A stretch of 64,000 nucleotides of DNA, taken from positions 496,001 to 560,000 of the forward strand of contig NZ_JAENJG010000002.1 of the NCBI RefSeq assembly GCF_016597785.1. Direction: 5' to 3'. The translations under genes were made by a program, and so were the position numbers. Source of the DNA: Leucobacter sp. L43 (GTDB taxonomy: Bacteria; Actinomycetota; Actinomycetes; Actinomycetales; Microbacteriaceae). Below are positions 54,785-62,042 of this stretch, piece by piece (the stretch's first letter is position 1; each line of letters begins with the position of its first letter). The notes under the pieces were generated by a model that did not search any database, was not told the origin of the DNA, and saw nothing but the letters and a program-made list of their open reading frames with translations.

Positions 54785-55744
54785 ATGCGTCTTGGAGTGA
54801 TCGACGTCGGATCAAACACCGTCCACCTGCTCGTCGTCGACGCCCATCCGGGCGCGAGCCCTGTGCCGTTCCACTCGCAGCGCTCGGTGCTGCGGCTCAT
54901 GCGCTACCTCGACGCCGACGGCGCCATCGCCGAGGAAGGCGTGGTGCGGATCGTCGAAGCGATTCGTGAATGCGCCGAGATCGCGCGGGAGATCGGCGTC
55001 GACGACCTGATCTCGACGGCGACGAGCGCGATCCGCGAAGCGGCGAACGGCGAGGACGTGCTGGCGCGCGTCACCCGCGAGACGGGCATCGTGCTGCACG
55101 TGCTGTCGGGGGAGGATGAGGCGCGTATCACCATGCTGGCGGTGCGTCGGTGGCTGGGCTGGTCAGCTGGAGAAGTGCTGCTGTTCGACATCGGCGGCGG
55201 TTCCTTCGAGATCGCTCAGGGCGCCGATGAGTACCCCGATGTGCAGGTGTCGCTGCCGCTCGGCGCCGGGCGATCCACCATCAACTTCCTCGCCGAGGAT
55301 CCGCCCTCGCGCGAAGCGGTCTCCCGCTTGCGCGCCCACGCTCGAGCCGAGTTCACGAGGGTGCGCGACGAGCTCTTCGCCGACCGTCCTCGCCCCAAGC
55401 GCGTGGTCGGCACGTCGAAGACGATCCGCTCACTCGCCCGGCTCGTCGGGGGTCCCTCCGATCCGGTGACGGGAGACCTCGCGCAGTTGCACTATGTCGG
55501 CCTGCGCGAATGGGAGCCCTCCCTGCGCGAGATGCCCGGCGCGGTGCGGGAGTACCTGCCTGGAATCACTCCGGAGCGCGGCTACCAGATCATGGCCGGT
55601 GCCGTGGTGCTGCGCACCGCGATGAAGGTGTTCGAAGTCGAGACGCTCACGATCTCGCCGTGGGCGCTGCGCGAGGGGATCGTGCTGCGATACATCGACG
55701 CGCTCGACGGCCGCGGCGCCGAGCCGGTGCGCTCCGAGGCCTGA
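54785..55744 (+). CDS. Ppx/GppA phosphatase family protein (exopolyphosphatase-like)
   Basis: This is a 319-residue ASKHA-fold hydrolase that acts on polyphosphate or (p)ppGpp. The first phosphate loop GVIDVGSNTVHLLV, the catalytic-region ATSAIREAANGEDV, GEDEARI and the second phosphate loop LFDIGGGSFEIAQG are intact, followed by VGTSKTIRSLARL. The length matches short single-domain actinobacterial Ppx proteins rather than the 500-residue enterobacterial type. Transcription is probably leaderless. It is divergent from a GntR regulator. Confidence 0.9.
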   Translation: MRLGVIDVGSNTVHLLVVDAHPGASPVPFHSQRSVLRLMRYLDADGAIAEEGVVRIVEAIRECAEIAREIGVDDLISTATSAIREAANGEDVLARVTRETGIVLHVLSGEDEARITMLAVRRWLGWSAGEVLLFDIGGGSFEIAQGADEYPDVQVSLPLGAGRSTINFLAEDPPSREAVSRLRAHARAEFTRVRDELFADRPRPKRVVGTSKTIRSLARLVGGPSDPVTGDLAQLHYVGLREWEPSLREMPGAVREYLPGITPERGYQIMAGAVVLRTAMKVFEVETLTISPWALREGIVLRYIDALDGRGAEPVRSEA

Positions 55745-55918
55745 ACCGGTGAGTCGCCGGACGAGGTGTCTCGCCGGAGTCTCGGCCCGTCGTGCGTCGA
55801 GAGCGCAGTCGAGGTCCATCGCGCGCCGACCCGGATGCCGAACTGCGCGTTCGTCCGACGTGCCGCGCAGAACCGGTCGAGAGATCCGACTCGGGCCCGC
55901 GTTTGCGAAGATGGACGC

Positions 55919-56548
55919 ATGATCGTCGTTCAGGATGCCGAGGTTCGGGAGCGCGAGGTGACGCTGCTGAGTCCCACCTCGTTCGCAGCGGCGGGCGGTG
56001 ACGCCGTGGTCGTGCGCGGAGCGAACGGATCGGGGAAGTCGACGCTGCTCCGACTGGTCGCAGGCCTGAGGTCGCCGTCGAGCGGCACAGTGAGCATCGA
56101 CGGGCGCGACGCCGCGTCCCGCGACCCGCACACTCGGCGCAGCGTCGCGGCCATGATCGGGATGCCGCCGCTCGCGCCCGACCTCACGGTGCGCGATCAT
56201 GTGCTGCTCGTCGCGACGACGTGGTCCGCGTCGGGCCGGGACGCCGAGCGGCTGACCTGCCGCGTGCTCGATGAGCTCGACTTGAGCCCCCTCGCCACAC
56301 GGTTCCCGCACGAACTCTCGTCGGGGCAGACGCAGCTCTTCGGGCTCGCCCTCGTGCTCGCCCGCCCGTCTGACGCACTCGTGCTCGACGAACCCGAGCA
56401 GCGGCTGGATGTCGATCGCATCGGACTGGTTGTCGGCGCCGTCAATCGGCGCCGCGAGTCTGGTGCTGCGGTCGTGGTGGCGACGCACAGCGACGTGCTC
56501 GAAGCCGGCATCGGGGGCCGTACCCTCTGGCTGCAGGGCGCCGCATGA
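55919..56548 (+). CDS. ABC transporter ATP-binding protein
   Basis: This is a 209-residue small ATPase. Walker A GANGSGKST (about 38-46), signature LSSGQTQLF in place of LSGGQ, Walker B ALVLDEPEQRLDVD and the H-loop VATHSD are present. The serine in the signature and the Glu-Gln after DEP are unusual but seen in some exporters. The ATG at 55919 is inside a longer open frame that starts at 55766. It overlaps the next gene by four bases (ATGA), so it works with that membrane protein as a two-part exporter. Confidence 0.87.
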   Translation: MIVVQDAEVREREVTLLSPTSFAAAGGDAVVVRGANGSGKSTLLRLVAGLRSPSSGTVSIDGRDAASRDPHTRRSVAAMIGMPPLAPDLTVRDHVLLVATTWSASGRDAERLTCRVLDELDLSPLATRFPHELSSGQTQLFGLALVLARPSDALVLDEPEQRLDVDRIGLVVGAVNRRRESGAAVVVATHSDVLEAGIGGRTLWLQGAA

Positions 56549-58125
56549 GATACCGCCCGGCTCGCGCCGCCCTCGCCATCTGGAACGCCTCGCACGCTCG
56601 TTCGCCCAGCGACCGGCGCTACGCCGGTTACCTCGGCGTGATGGTCGCGATCGCGTTCGTCGCCCCCGCGGTGCGCGCGCTCTGGGGTGCTGTCTCGCAG
56701 CCGCACGTGCTGCACGCGCTCGTGGCGCCGGAGGCTCCGCTGGTCGGCGGGCTCTGCGTCGCCGGCCTGTGGGTCTTCGCGCTGCTCTTCGGCGGTCTCC
56801 GCGGCCCGGCACTGCGTCCGCCTCTGCTCACGTACACCTTTGCGCGCAGTGAGCTGTCGCGCATTTCGGCATTCGGCGGCAGCGTCGTGCGGGCGGGTGC
56901 CGCGCTCACTGCGACGACCGCGATGGTCGGCGCAGCGCTCGGAACGCTGCTCGGCGTGGCGCGCGGGGTGACGCTCCTCGACCTGTTCGCGGTCGCCTCT
57001 CTGGGTGTGTGCATCGGCGCCTGCGTCGGCGTCATCGCTACGCTGGCCTGGCTCACCGGGCAAGCGGTACCGCGGGGGGCGAGTGCTTCGTCCGCAGCTC
57101 TGGCGATCCTCACGGGCATCACGATCGCGTTTCCCTCGCTGACTCCTTTCACGCCGTGGGGATGGGTCGCCGCGCTCTGGCGCGAGGCGGCGCTTTCCGC
57201 GGGGGAACTCTCCGTCGGCGCGTCCTGGCTCGTGCCGCTCACCCTGCTCTGCGCGCTCGCCCTCGTGCTCATGTCGATCGCTCCGACGCTCTTCGCGCGA
57301 CTGGACACTCAGGTGCTCGAGTCGCAGGCCGCGAGATGGGCGGCCTCCGCGGTGCACGCGTACGGCATGGATTTCAACGCCTCGCTGTCGACCTACCGCG
57401 GCAGCCCCTGGGCCGGAAGGCGTGTTCGTGCGGTGCGCGCGGGCCCACGCGGGAGACGCGGAGTCGCACTCGCACGGACATTCCTGATCCGCGACGTACT
57501 CGGTGCCGCGCGGACGCCGGGACGACTGACCGGGGGCGCGGTCGGCGTCGCCGCTGCCAGCGTCGCAGTGACGCTCGCGAGCAGCGCGACGGAGCCCGGC
57601 GTCGGGTTCGGGGTACTCAGCGCCCTCGCCGCAGTGCTCGCCTTCGGCGCGCTCGGTCCGTTCACCGACGGCGTTCGTCACGCCGCGGCTGTCTCCGCCG
57701 ATCTGCCCATCTACGGTGTCGGCGACGCCCACCTGCTCGTACTGCACACCGTTTTCCCGGTGCTCGCCGTGCTGATGATCGGCGTGATCGCGGCCTCCAT
57801 CTCAGCATTCCTGCTCGGAGCGCCGCCGCTCGCCGCGGTGCTCGGCTCCGCCATCGTCGGAATGTGCGCCGTGCTCGCGCGGGTGAGCAACGCACTGAAA
57901 GGTCCGCTGCCGCTGCGGCTGCTCGCTCCGATTCCCACCCCGGAGGGCGACCTGAGCGGTGCGATGCGCTTCGTCTGGTCGATCGACGGCGTGGTGCTCG
58001 TCGCACTGGTCGGTGCGACGGCGCCGCTCGCGTTGATCGCGCCGGCGTGGTGCATCGCCGCGTGCTCCCTGCTGGCCGCCGTCTGCGCTGCGCGCTGGAG
58101 AGGCCGGCGAACGGTCGCGGGCTGA
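56545..58125 (+). CDS. Large membrane protein, putative ABC exporter permease
   Basis: This is a 526-residue integral membrane protein with about 12 hydrophobic helices in two halves (about 30-240 and 310-500) joined by a charged segment (SAVHAYGMDFNASLSTYRGSPWAGRRVRAVRAGPRGRRG). I do not recognise a named family, but the coupling to an ABC ATPase gene and the six-plus-six helix pattern fit an ABC-2-like exporter permease. The N-terminus RYRPARAALAIWNASHARSPSDRRYAGYLG is typical of such actinobacterial proteins. The exported molecule is unknown. Confidence 0.78.
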   Translation: MRYRPARAALAIWNASHARSPSDRRYAGYLGVMVAIAFVAPAVRALWGAVSQPHVLHALVAPEAPLVGGLCVAGLWVFALLFGGLRGPALRPPLLTYTFARSELSRISAFGGSVVRAGAALTATTAMVGAALGTLLGVARGVTLLDLFAVASLGVCIGACVGVIATLAWLTGQAVPRGASASSAALAILTGITIAFPSLTPFTPWGWVAALWREAALSAGELSVGASWLVPLTLLCALALVLMSIAPTLFARLDTQVLESQAARWAASAVHAYGMDFNASLSTYRGSPWAGRRVRAVRAGPRGRRGVALARTFLIRDVLGAARTPGRLTGGAVGVAAASVAVTLASSATEPGVGFGVLSALAAVLAFGALGPFTDGVRHAAAVSADLPIYGVGDAHLLVLHTVFPVLAVLMIGVIAASISAFLLGAPPLAAVLGSAIVGMCAVLARVSNALKGPLPLRLLAPIPTPEGDLSGAMRFVWSIDGVVLVALVGATAPLALIAPAWCIAACSLLAAVCAARWRGRRTVAG

Positions 58126-58185
58126 GGTCTTGGGGTCGGGAACGAGCATGAGCGCTCGGCTGGAGCGCCCGCGCTGGCGCACCGG

Positions 58186-58896
58186 CTAGGACTGTGCTGC
58201 ATGTGATGCGGATGTGCCTTCGAGGTGGGGCCGTGCCGCTTCGAGCATGGCGCGCGGTTCGTCAGCCCAGAAGCGCACGATCCGTGCCGTTTCGGTCGCA
58301 TCCGGGAGTCGCACCTCGACTGGGTGCTTGAGCACGATCTCGAGGTTCGTCTCGTTCTGCACGCGCAGATGGAGGATCCGGCCGCGGTCGCTGTTCGTGA
58401 ATCTGGGCGGCTTCGGCGGAGGGTGCGCAACATCGGCGACGATGGCCACGGAGTGAATATCGCTCCAACTCAGATCGAGACCGAGCTGCGGCCCCTCCTG
58501 CACGCGGATCCCGCCGGGGGCGACGGTGTGCGGGCGCGTGATGAACCCGAGGAGCAGGCCGATCATCCACATGAGTCCCCAGATGCCCGCTGCGAGCAGC
58601 GTGATGCGAATCACCGGCCAGGGGCGGGCGATGAGATCGAGGATCGGGATCTCCACTGCCGAGAGCACGATGAAGATGACGAGGATCGAGCGAATCGGAG
58701 CGTGATACGCGAACGCGACCCCGCCCTTCGGGGCGCGCGGCCGTCGCGCCGCGAAGCGCCACAGGCTGCTCCAGACTCCGACCTCCCAGCGCCAGGCCTG
58801 CCGGGCGAGCCGTGCGAGACGTGTGCGCAGGCGATTGGACGAACGTGCGTCGGATCGTGGGGGCGTCGCCGGTGTCGAGTCTTCTGGCTGTGTCAC
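58186..58896 (-). CDS. Two-helix membrane protein of unknown function
   Basis: This is a 236-residue protein. A Thr/Pro/Arg-rich cytoplasmic N-terminus is followed by two membrane helices (ILVIFIVLSAVEIPILDLIA and ITLLAAGIWGLMWMIGLLLGF), and then a beta-rich soluble domain (GGIRVQEGPQLGLDLSWSDIHSVAIVAD, RILHLRVQNETNLEIVLKHPVEVRL) reminiscent of bacterial PH-like domains. I cannot name the family. The GTG at 58896 overlaps the MarR stop (GTGA) with GGAGG four bases upstream, so it is translationally coupled to the regulator. The longer open frame to 59415 is not used. Confidence 0.75.
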   Translation of the reverse strand: MTQPEDSTPATPPRSDARSSNRLRTRLARLARQAWRWEVGVWSSLWRFAARRPRAPKGGVAFAYHAPIRSILVIFIVLSAVEIPILDLIARPWPVIRITLLAAGIWGLMWMIGLLLGFITRPHTVAPGGIRVQEGPQLGLDLSWSDIHSVAIVADVAHPPPKPPRFTNSDRGRILHLRVQNETNLEIVLKHPVEVRLPDATETARIVRFWADEPRAMLEAARPHLEGTSASHAAQS

Positions 58897-59381
58897 GTCG
58901 CCTCCGTCACCTCGGGGTAGGCGTCGGCGATGAGACGCGCGAGGACGCCTTCCACGTGCTCGAGCCCTCGGAGGAGCGCATCCGCATGATCGGGGGCGAG
59001 ACCTGCGACGAGTGCGCGTGAGAGATCCGCGTGCTGATCCGCCATTCGCTCCATCGCTCCTCTGCCGATGCCGGTGAGCGTCACCAGGGTCGCTCGGCGA
59101 TCGGAGGGATGCGGTTCTCGGGAGACGTACCCGGTCGATTCGAGTGCGTCGACGAGGCCCGTCACGTTCCTCGGGCTCACCTCCAGCGCAGCGGCGAGGT
59201 CGCGCTGTGTCGACGGGCCGGCGTGGTGCAGCACCCAGAGGAGGTGCGTCCGCGAGGTGGTGAGACCGGTGCCGGCGAAACTCCGCTCCATGTCGAGTTG
59301 GAGGAGCTGGCCGATGGCGAGCACGCGATCGAGCACAGTGGGAGGCGGAGTCGCCATCGGTGAACTGGCGGGCTGGGACAT
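58893..59381 (-). CDS. MarR family transcriptional regulator
   Basis: This is a 162-residue winged-helix regulator. The DNA-binding part is clear (STQRDLAAALEVSPRNVTGLVDALESTGYVSREPHPSDRRATLVTLTGIG) with the wing DRR motif, flanked by dimerisation helices. ATG at 59381 has TAGAGT exactly six bases upstream and no Shine-Dalgarno, consistent with a leaderless mRNA. Its stop overlaps the start of the membrane protein gene, which it may regulate together with itself. Confidence 0.9.
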   Translation of the reverse strand: MSQPASSPMATPPPTVLDRVLAIGQLLQLDMERSFAGTGLTTSRTHLLWVLHHAGPSTQRDLAAALEVSPRNVTGLVDALESTGYVSREPHPSDRRATLVTLTGIGRGAMERMADQHADLSRALVAGLAPDHADALLRGLEHVEGVLARLIADAYPEVTEAT

Positions 59382-59387
59382 ATCGGT

Positions 59388-59393
59388 ACTCTA
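59388..59393 (-). promoter_or_regulatory. -10 element of a leaderless promoter (MarR gene)
   Basis: TAGAGT on the minus strand ends six bases before the MarR ATG at 59381. Confidence 0.45.
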
Positions 59394-59496
59394 CATCATT
59401 GTTACCTCCCTTCACTATGAGGCTGTTTCAGCGCAGACTCCTGCGCAACGTTCGCGATGTGTGCGATTTCCAATGCGGGTTCGGTAAGGTGGGTGA

Positions 59497-59638
59497 TGCA
59501 GGGGGAGTATTCCCATCCGCAGTAGTCCCGTCAATACGAGTGCATCGATGTACTTCGGGCTATTGGCCTCGAACTCACGGAATCCGTGACACGATCGGGG
59601 TGGAAGAGACCTTGGTGTCCTCCACCGACCCCTAGGAG
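59497..59638 (+). ncRNA. yybP-ykoY family Mn2+ riboswitch upstream of terC
   Basis: The leader of the TerC gene carries both conserved loop sequences of this riboswitch in the right order: GGGGAGTA at 59502-59509 and GAGACC at 59606-59611. The latter sits inside a GGTGGA/TCCACC stem (59599-59604 with 59621-59626). The element ends at the Shine-Dalgarno TAGGAG (59633-59638), so Mn2+ binding could free or hide the ribosome site. A TAAGGT -10 at 59485-59490 would start transcription at the 5' edge. TerC/Alx genes are the classic targets of this class. Boundaries are approximate. Confidence 0.82.
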
Positions 59639-59643
59639 CCCCC

Positions 59644-60711
59644 ATGCAGGTCACCCCCATGATCTGGATCATCACGATCCTCGTCACGATCGCGTTCTTC
59701 GTCTACGAGTTCTTCGCGCACGTGCGCAAGCCGCACGAGCCGACCATCGGCGAGTCGGCGCGCTGGTCGGCGTTCTATATCGGCCTCGCGCTCCTCTTCG
59801 GCGTCGGCATCGGTTTCACGTCGGGCTGGAACTTCGGAGGGGAGTACTTCGCGGGCTACCTCACGGAGAAGGCGCTGTCGATCGACAATCTGTTCGTCTT
59901 CCTGCTCGTGATGAGCGCGTTCGCGGTGCCGAAGAAGTACCAGCAGAAGGTGCTGATGGTCGGCATCATCATCGCGCTGATCCTGCGCGGCGCCTTCATC
60001 GCGGTGGGTGCGACGCTCATCGAGAACCTCAGCTGGATCTTCTACGTCTTCGGCGCGCTCCTGCTCTTCCTCGCCTATCGCCAGGCGTTCGCGAACCACG
60101 ACGCCGACCCGGCGAACGGGCGGTTCATCAAGTTCGTCCGCCGCGTGCTCCCGGTCACCGACGAGTATCACGAGGACAAGCTCACCGCCAAGATCGACGG
60201 CAAGCGCTTCTTCACTCCGATGTTCCTCACGATCGTCGCGATCGGGTTCATCGACCTCATCTTCGCGGTCGACTCGATCCCCGCGATCTACGGCCTCACG
60301 AATGAGGCGTACATCGTGTTCACCGCGAACGCGTTCGCGCTCATGGGGCTGCGCCAGCTGTTCTTCTTGATCGGCGGCCTGCTCGAACGTCTCGTCTACC
60401 TCTCGCAGGGACTCGCAGTCATTCTCGCCTTCATCGGCGTGAAGCTCGTCTTCCACGCGCTGCACGTCAACGAGCTCCCGTTCATCAACGGCGGTGAGCC
60501 CTTGCTCTGGGTGCCCGAGATTCCGATCTGGTTCTCACTGCTCTTCATCGCGGTGACCATCGCCGTCGCCACCATCCTGAGTCTTCGCAAGACGCGCGGC
60601 GACCGCAAGGCCACCGAGCGCATCGAGGAACGACGGGACCGGGCAGCCGACCCGGAATCCGACATCGCCGATGCGCGCGCCGCGCGCCAGCGATCAGCTG
60701 ACGAGCAGTAG
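59644..60711 (+). CDS. TerC family membrane protein
   Basis: This is a 355-residue integral membrane protein with about nine helices, of the TerC/Alx family now linked to manganese export and metalation of exported proteins. The acidic membrane motifs EKALSIDNLFVF (about 77-88) and DLIFAVDSIPAIYGLT (about 203-218) are intact. The C-terminal 45 residues are highly charged (RKTRGDRKATERIEERRDRAADPE). The ATG has AGGAG five bases upstream, directly after the riboswitch. A hairpin terminator follows. Regulation by Mn2+ is expected from the leader. Confidence 0.94.
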   Translation: MQVTPMIWIITILVTIAFFVYEFFAHVRKPHEPTIGESARWSAFYIGLALLFGVGIGFTSGWNFGGEYFAGYLTEKALSIDNLFVFLLVMSAFAVPKKYQQKVLMVGIIIALILRGAFIAVGATLIENLSWIFYVFGALLLFLAYRQAFANHDADPANGRFIKFVRRVLPVTDEYHEDKLTAKIDGKRFFTPMFLTIVAIGFIDLIFAVDSIPAIYGLTNEAYIVFTANAFALMGLRQLFFLIGGLLERLVYLSQGLAVILAFIGVKLVFHALHVNELPFINGGEPLLWVPEIPIWFSLLFIAVTIAVATILSLRKTRGDRKATERIEERRDRAADPESDIADARAARQRSADEQ

Positions 60712-60776
60712 CTCCGCTCGTGCTTGAGTGCCGGCGTGAGCGCGCGCGCTGACCACGCAAGCTGAGCCTGAAGCGC

Positions 60777-60820
60777 GCAGTGCCCTCGAGGTTTCGACCG
60801 AGGGGGCACTGCTGTTCTTC
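60777..60820 (+). terminator. Terminator of terC
   Basis: GCAGTGCCCTCG (60777-60788) pairs with CGAGGGGGCACTGC (60799-60812) with a two-base bulge and a 10-base loop. A T-rich stretch TGTTCTTC follows, making this the most classical intrinsic terminator in the window. Confidence 0.7.
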
Positions 60821-60918
60821 CGCGTAGCCGGAATTCGAGCCGCGAAAGCGCGGTTTCGGCTCGCTTCCAGGGTGCGCGGGTGCCGAAGTGCGCTTTCGCG
60901 CAGACGGGGCGGTGGGGG

Positions 60919-60958
60919 GCGCGTGCGCGAGCGTGCGGGCGCGTGCGCGAGCGCGCGG
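60919..60958. repeat. Tandem duplication of a 20-bp GC-rich unit
   Basis: Two adjacent 20-base units (60919-60938 and 60939-60958) beginning GCGCGTGCGCGAGCG differ at one base. They lie between the terC terminator and the end of the LysR gene, in a stretch that is nearly pure G and C. No gene is visible from 60821 to 60984. Confidence 0.7.
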
Positions 60959-60984
60959 GGGCGGGCCGCGGCAGCCCGCAGACC

Positions 60985-61920
60985 CTACCCGGCGGCTGGG
61001 TGCTCGCTCAGCGCCACCGCGTGCCGGATCGCGACGGCGAGCTGTCGCACGGCCGTCGTCGGCTGCTCGCCGTTTCCCTCAGGCGGGGCCGCCAGGAGCA
61101 CGGATCTCGCGAATGCCGGGTCGTCGATCGGGCGGAGCACGACGCCCGGGTGCGTGGGGCCGGCTGCGAGTTTCGCGACGAGCCCGATCACCATGCCGGC
61201 GGCGATCATCCCGAGCATCACCTGGAAGTCATCGGTTCGAATTGCGACTTCGAGGGCGCGCCCCTCAGCGGCGAACGCGTCGACGAGCACCGAGTCCATC
61301 GGGTCGTGCAGACTCGTGCCAAGCAGCCAGCGCTCACCGTGCAGTGACATGAGCGCTTCGCGGTCGATCGAGGCGCGGTCGGCGAGCGGATGATCCTCCG
61401 GGAGCGCGAGGAGCAGCGGATCGCGCAGCACCTCGGTGGTCACGATGTCGGGTCGCAGCGGCACCTCGTATCCGGGCACCGAGTACAGCAGCGCGGCGTC
61501 GAGAGTGCGATCGTTGACGTGCGCGACGAGCGGACCCACCTCTTCGAGTACCGCGTCGATCTCGATGCCGAGGTCGGCGACTTGGGACACGACTGATGGC
61601 AGTAGCTTCGCCGCAGCGGTGGGAAACGTGCCGAACTTCAGGCGCGCCCGTCCCATCTGGGCGAGATCGCGCGCATCGCGCAGCGCGCGATCGGTGAGGG
61701 TGAGGATCTCCTGGCCCCGATCGAGTATCAGCACTCCGACGGGTGTCGGCGTCGAACCGCGCTTGGAGCGCTCGAGCACGGGGGAGCCGACGAGCCGCTC
61801 CAGGTTGCGCAGGTGGTAGTCGACCGTCGGCTGGCTCCAGCCGAGCGCGCGCCCGGCGCGGGTGACGGATCCCTCGCGCTGCACCGCGCGGAGCGCCTGT
61901 AACTGTCGGAGATCGATCAT
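60985..61920 (-). CDS. LysR family transcriptional regulator
   Basis: This is a 311-residue LysR-type regulator: the N-terminal winged helix (LRQLQALRAVQREGSVTRAGRALGWSQPTVDYHLRNLERLVG) and the two-lobed effector domain (RARLKFGTFPTAAAKLLPSVVSQV, LGIEIDAVLEEVGPLVAHV, DIVTTEVLRDPLLLALPEDHPL). The ATG at 61920 is chosen where homology begins; the open frame continues to 62028. It is divergent from a PLP-dependent decarboxylase gene, with a perfect 17-bp palindrome between, and probably controls it together with the permease downstream. Confidence 0.9.
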   Translation of the reverse strand: MIDLRQLQALRAVQREGSVTRAGRALGWSQPTVDYHLRNLERLVGSPVLERSKRGSTPTPVGVLILDRGQEILTLTDRALRDARDLAQMGRARLKFGTFPTAAAKLLPSVVSQVADLGIEIDAVLEEVGPLVAHVNDRTLDAALLYSVPGYEVPLRPDIVTTEVLRDPLLLALPEDHPLADRASIDREALMSLHGERWLLGTSLHDPMDSVLVDAFAAEGRALEVAIRTDDFQVMLGMIAAGMVIGLVAKLAAGPTHPGVVLRPIDDPAFARSVLLAAPPEGNGEQPTTAVRQLAVAIRHAVALSEHPAAG

Positions 61921-61980
61921 CGCTGCACTGCTCCAGTCACTTATCTCATGTGGTGCTCTCGGGCACACGAGTGATCCTCT

Positions 61981-61997
61981 CACATACGACGTATGTG
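61981..61997. promoter_or_regulatory. 17-bp palindrome, candidate LysR operator
   Basis: CACATACG and CGTATGTG are exact arms around one A, placed between the divergent LysR and decarboxylase genes. The inner ATAC...GTAT matches the T-N11-A-like symmetry typical of LysR sites. Confidence 0.5.
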
Positions 61998-62042
61998 GCA
62001 TCACAGGGGAGACGGGGGTTCCGCACACGTCCGGTCCCGGTC

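Noticed and set aside
60860-61352. Overlapping plus-strand frames across the tandem repeat and the LysR 3' end
   Set aside because: They arise from the G/C-only stretch and from antisense of LysR; none has a ribosome site or a recognisable domain.
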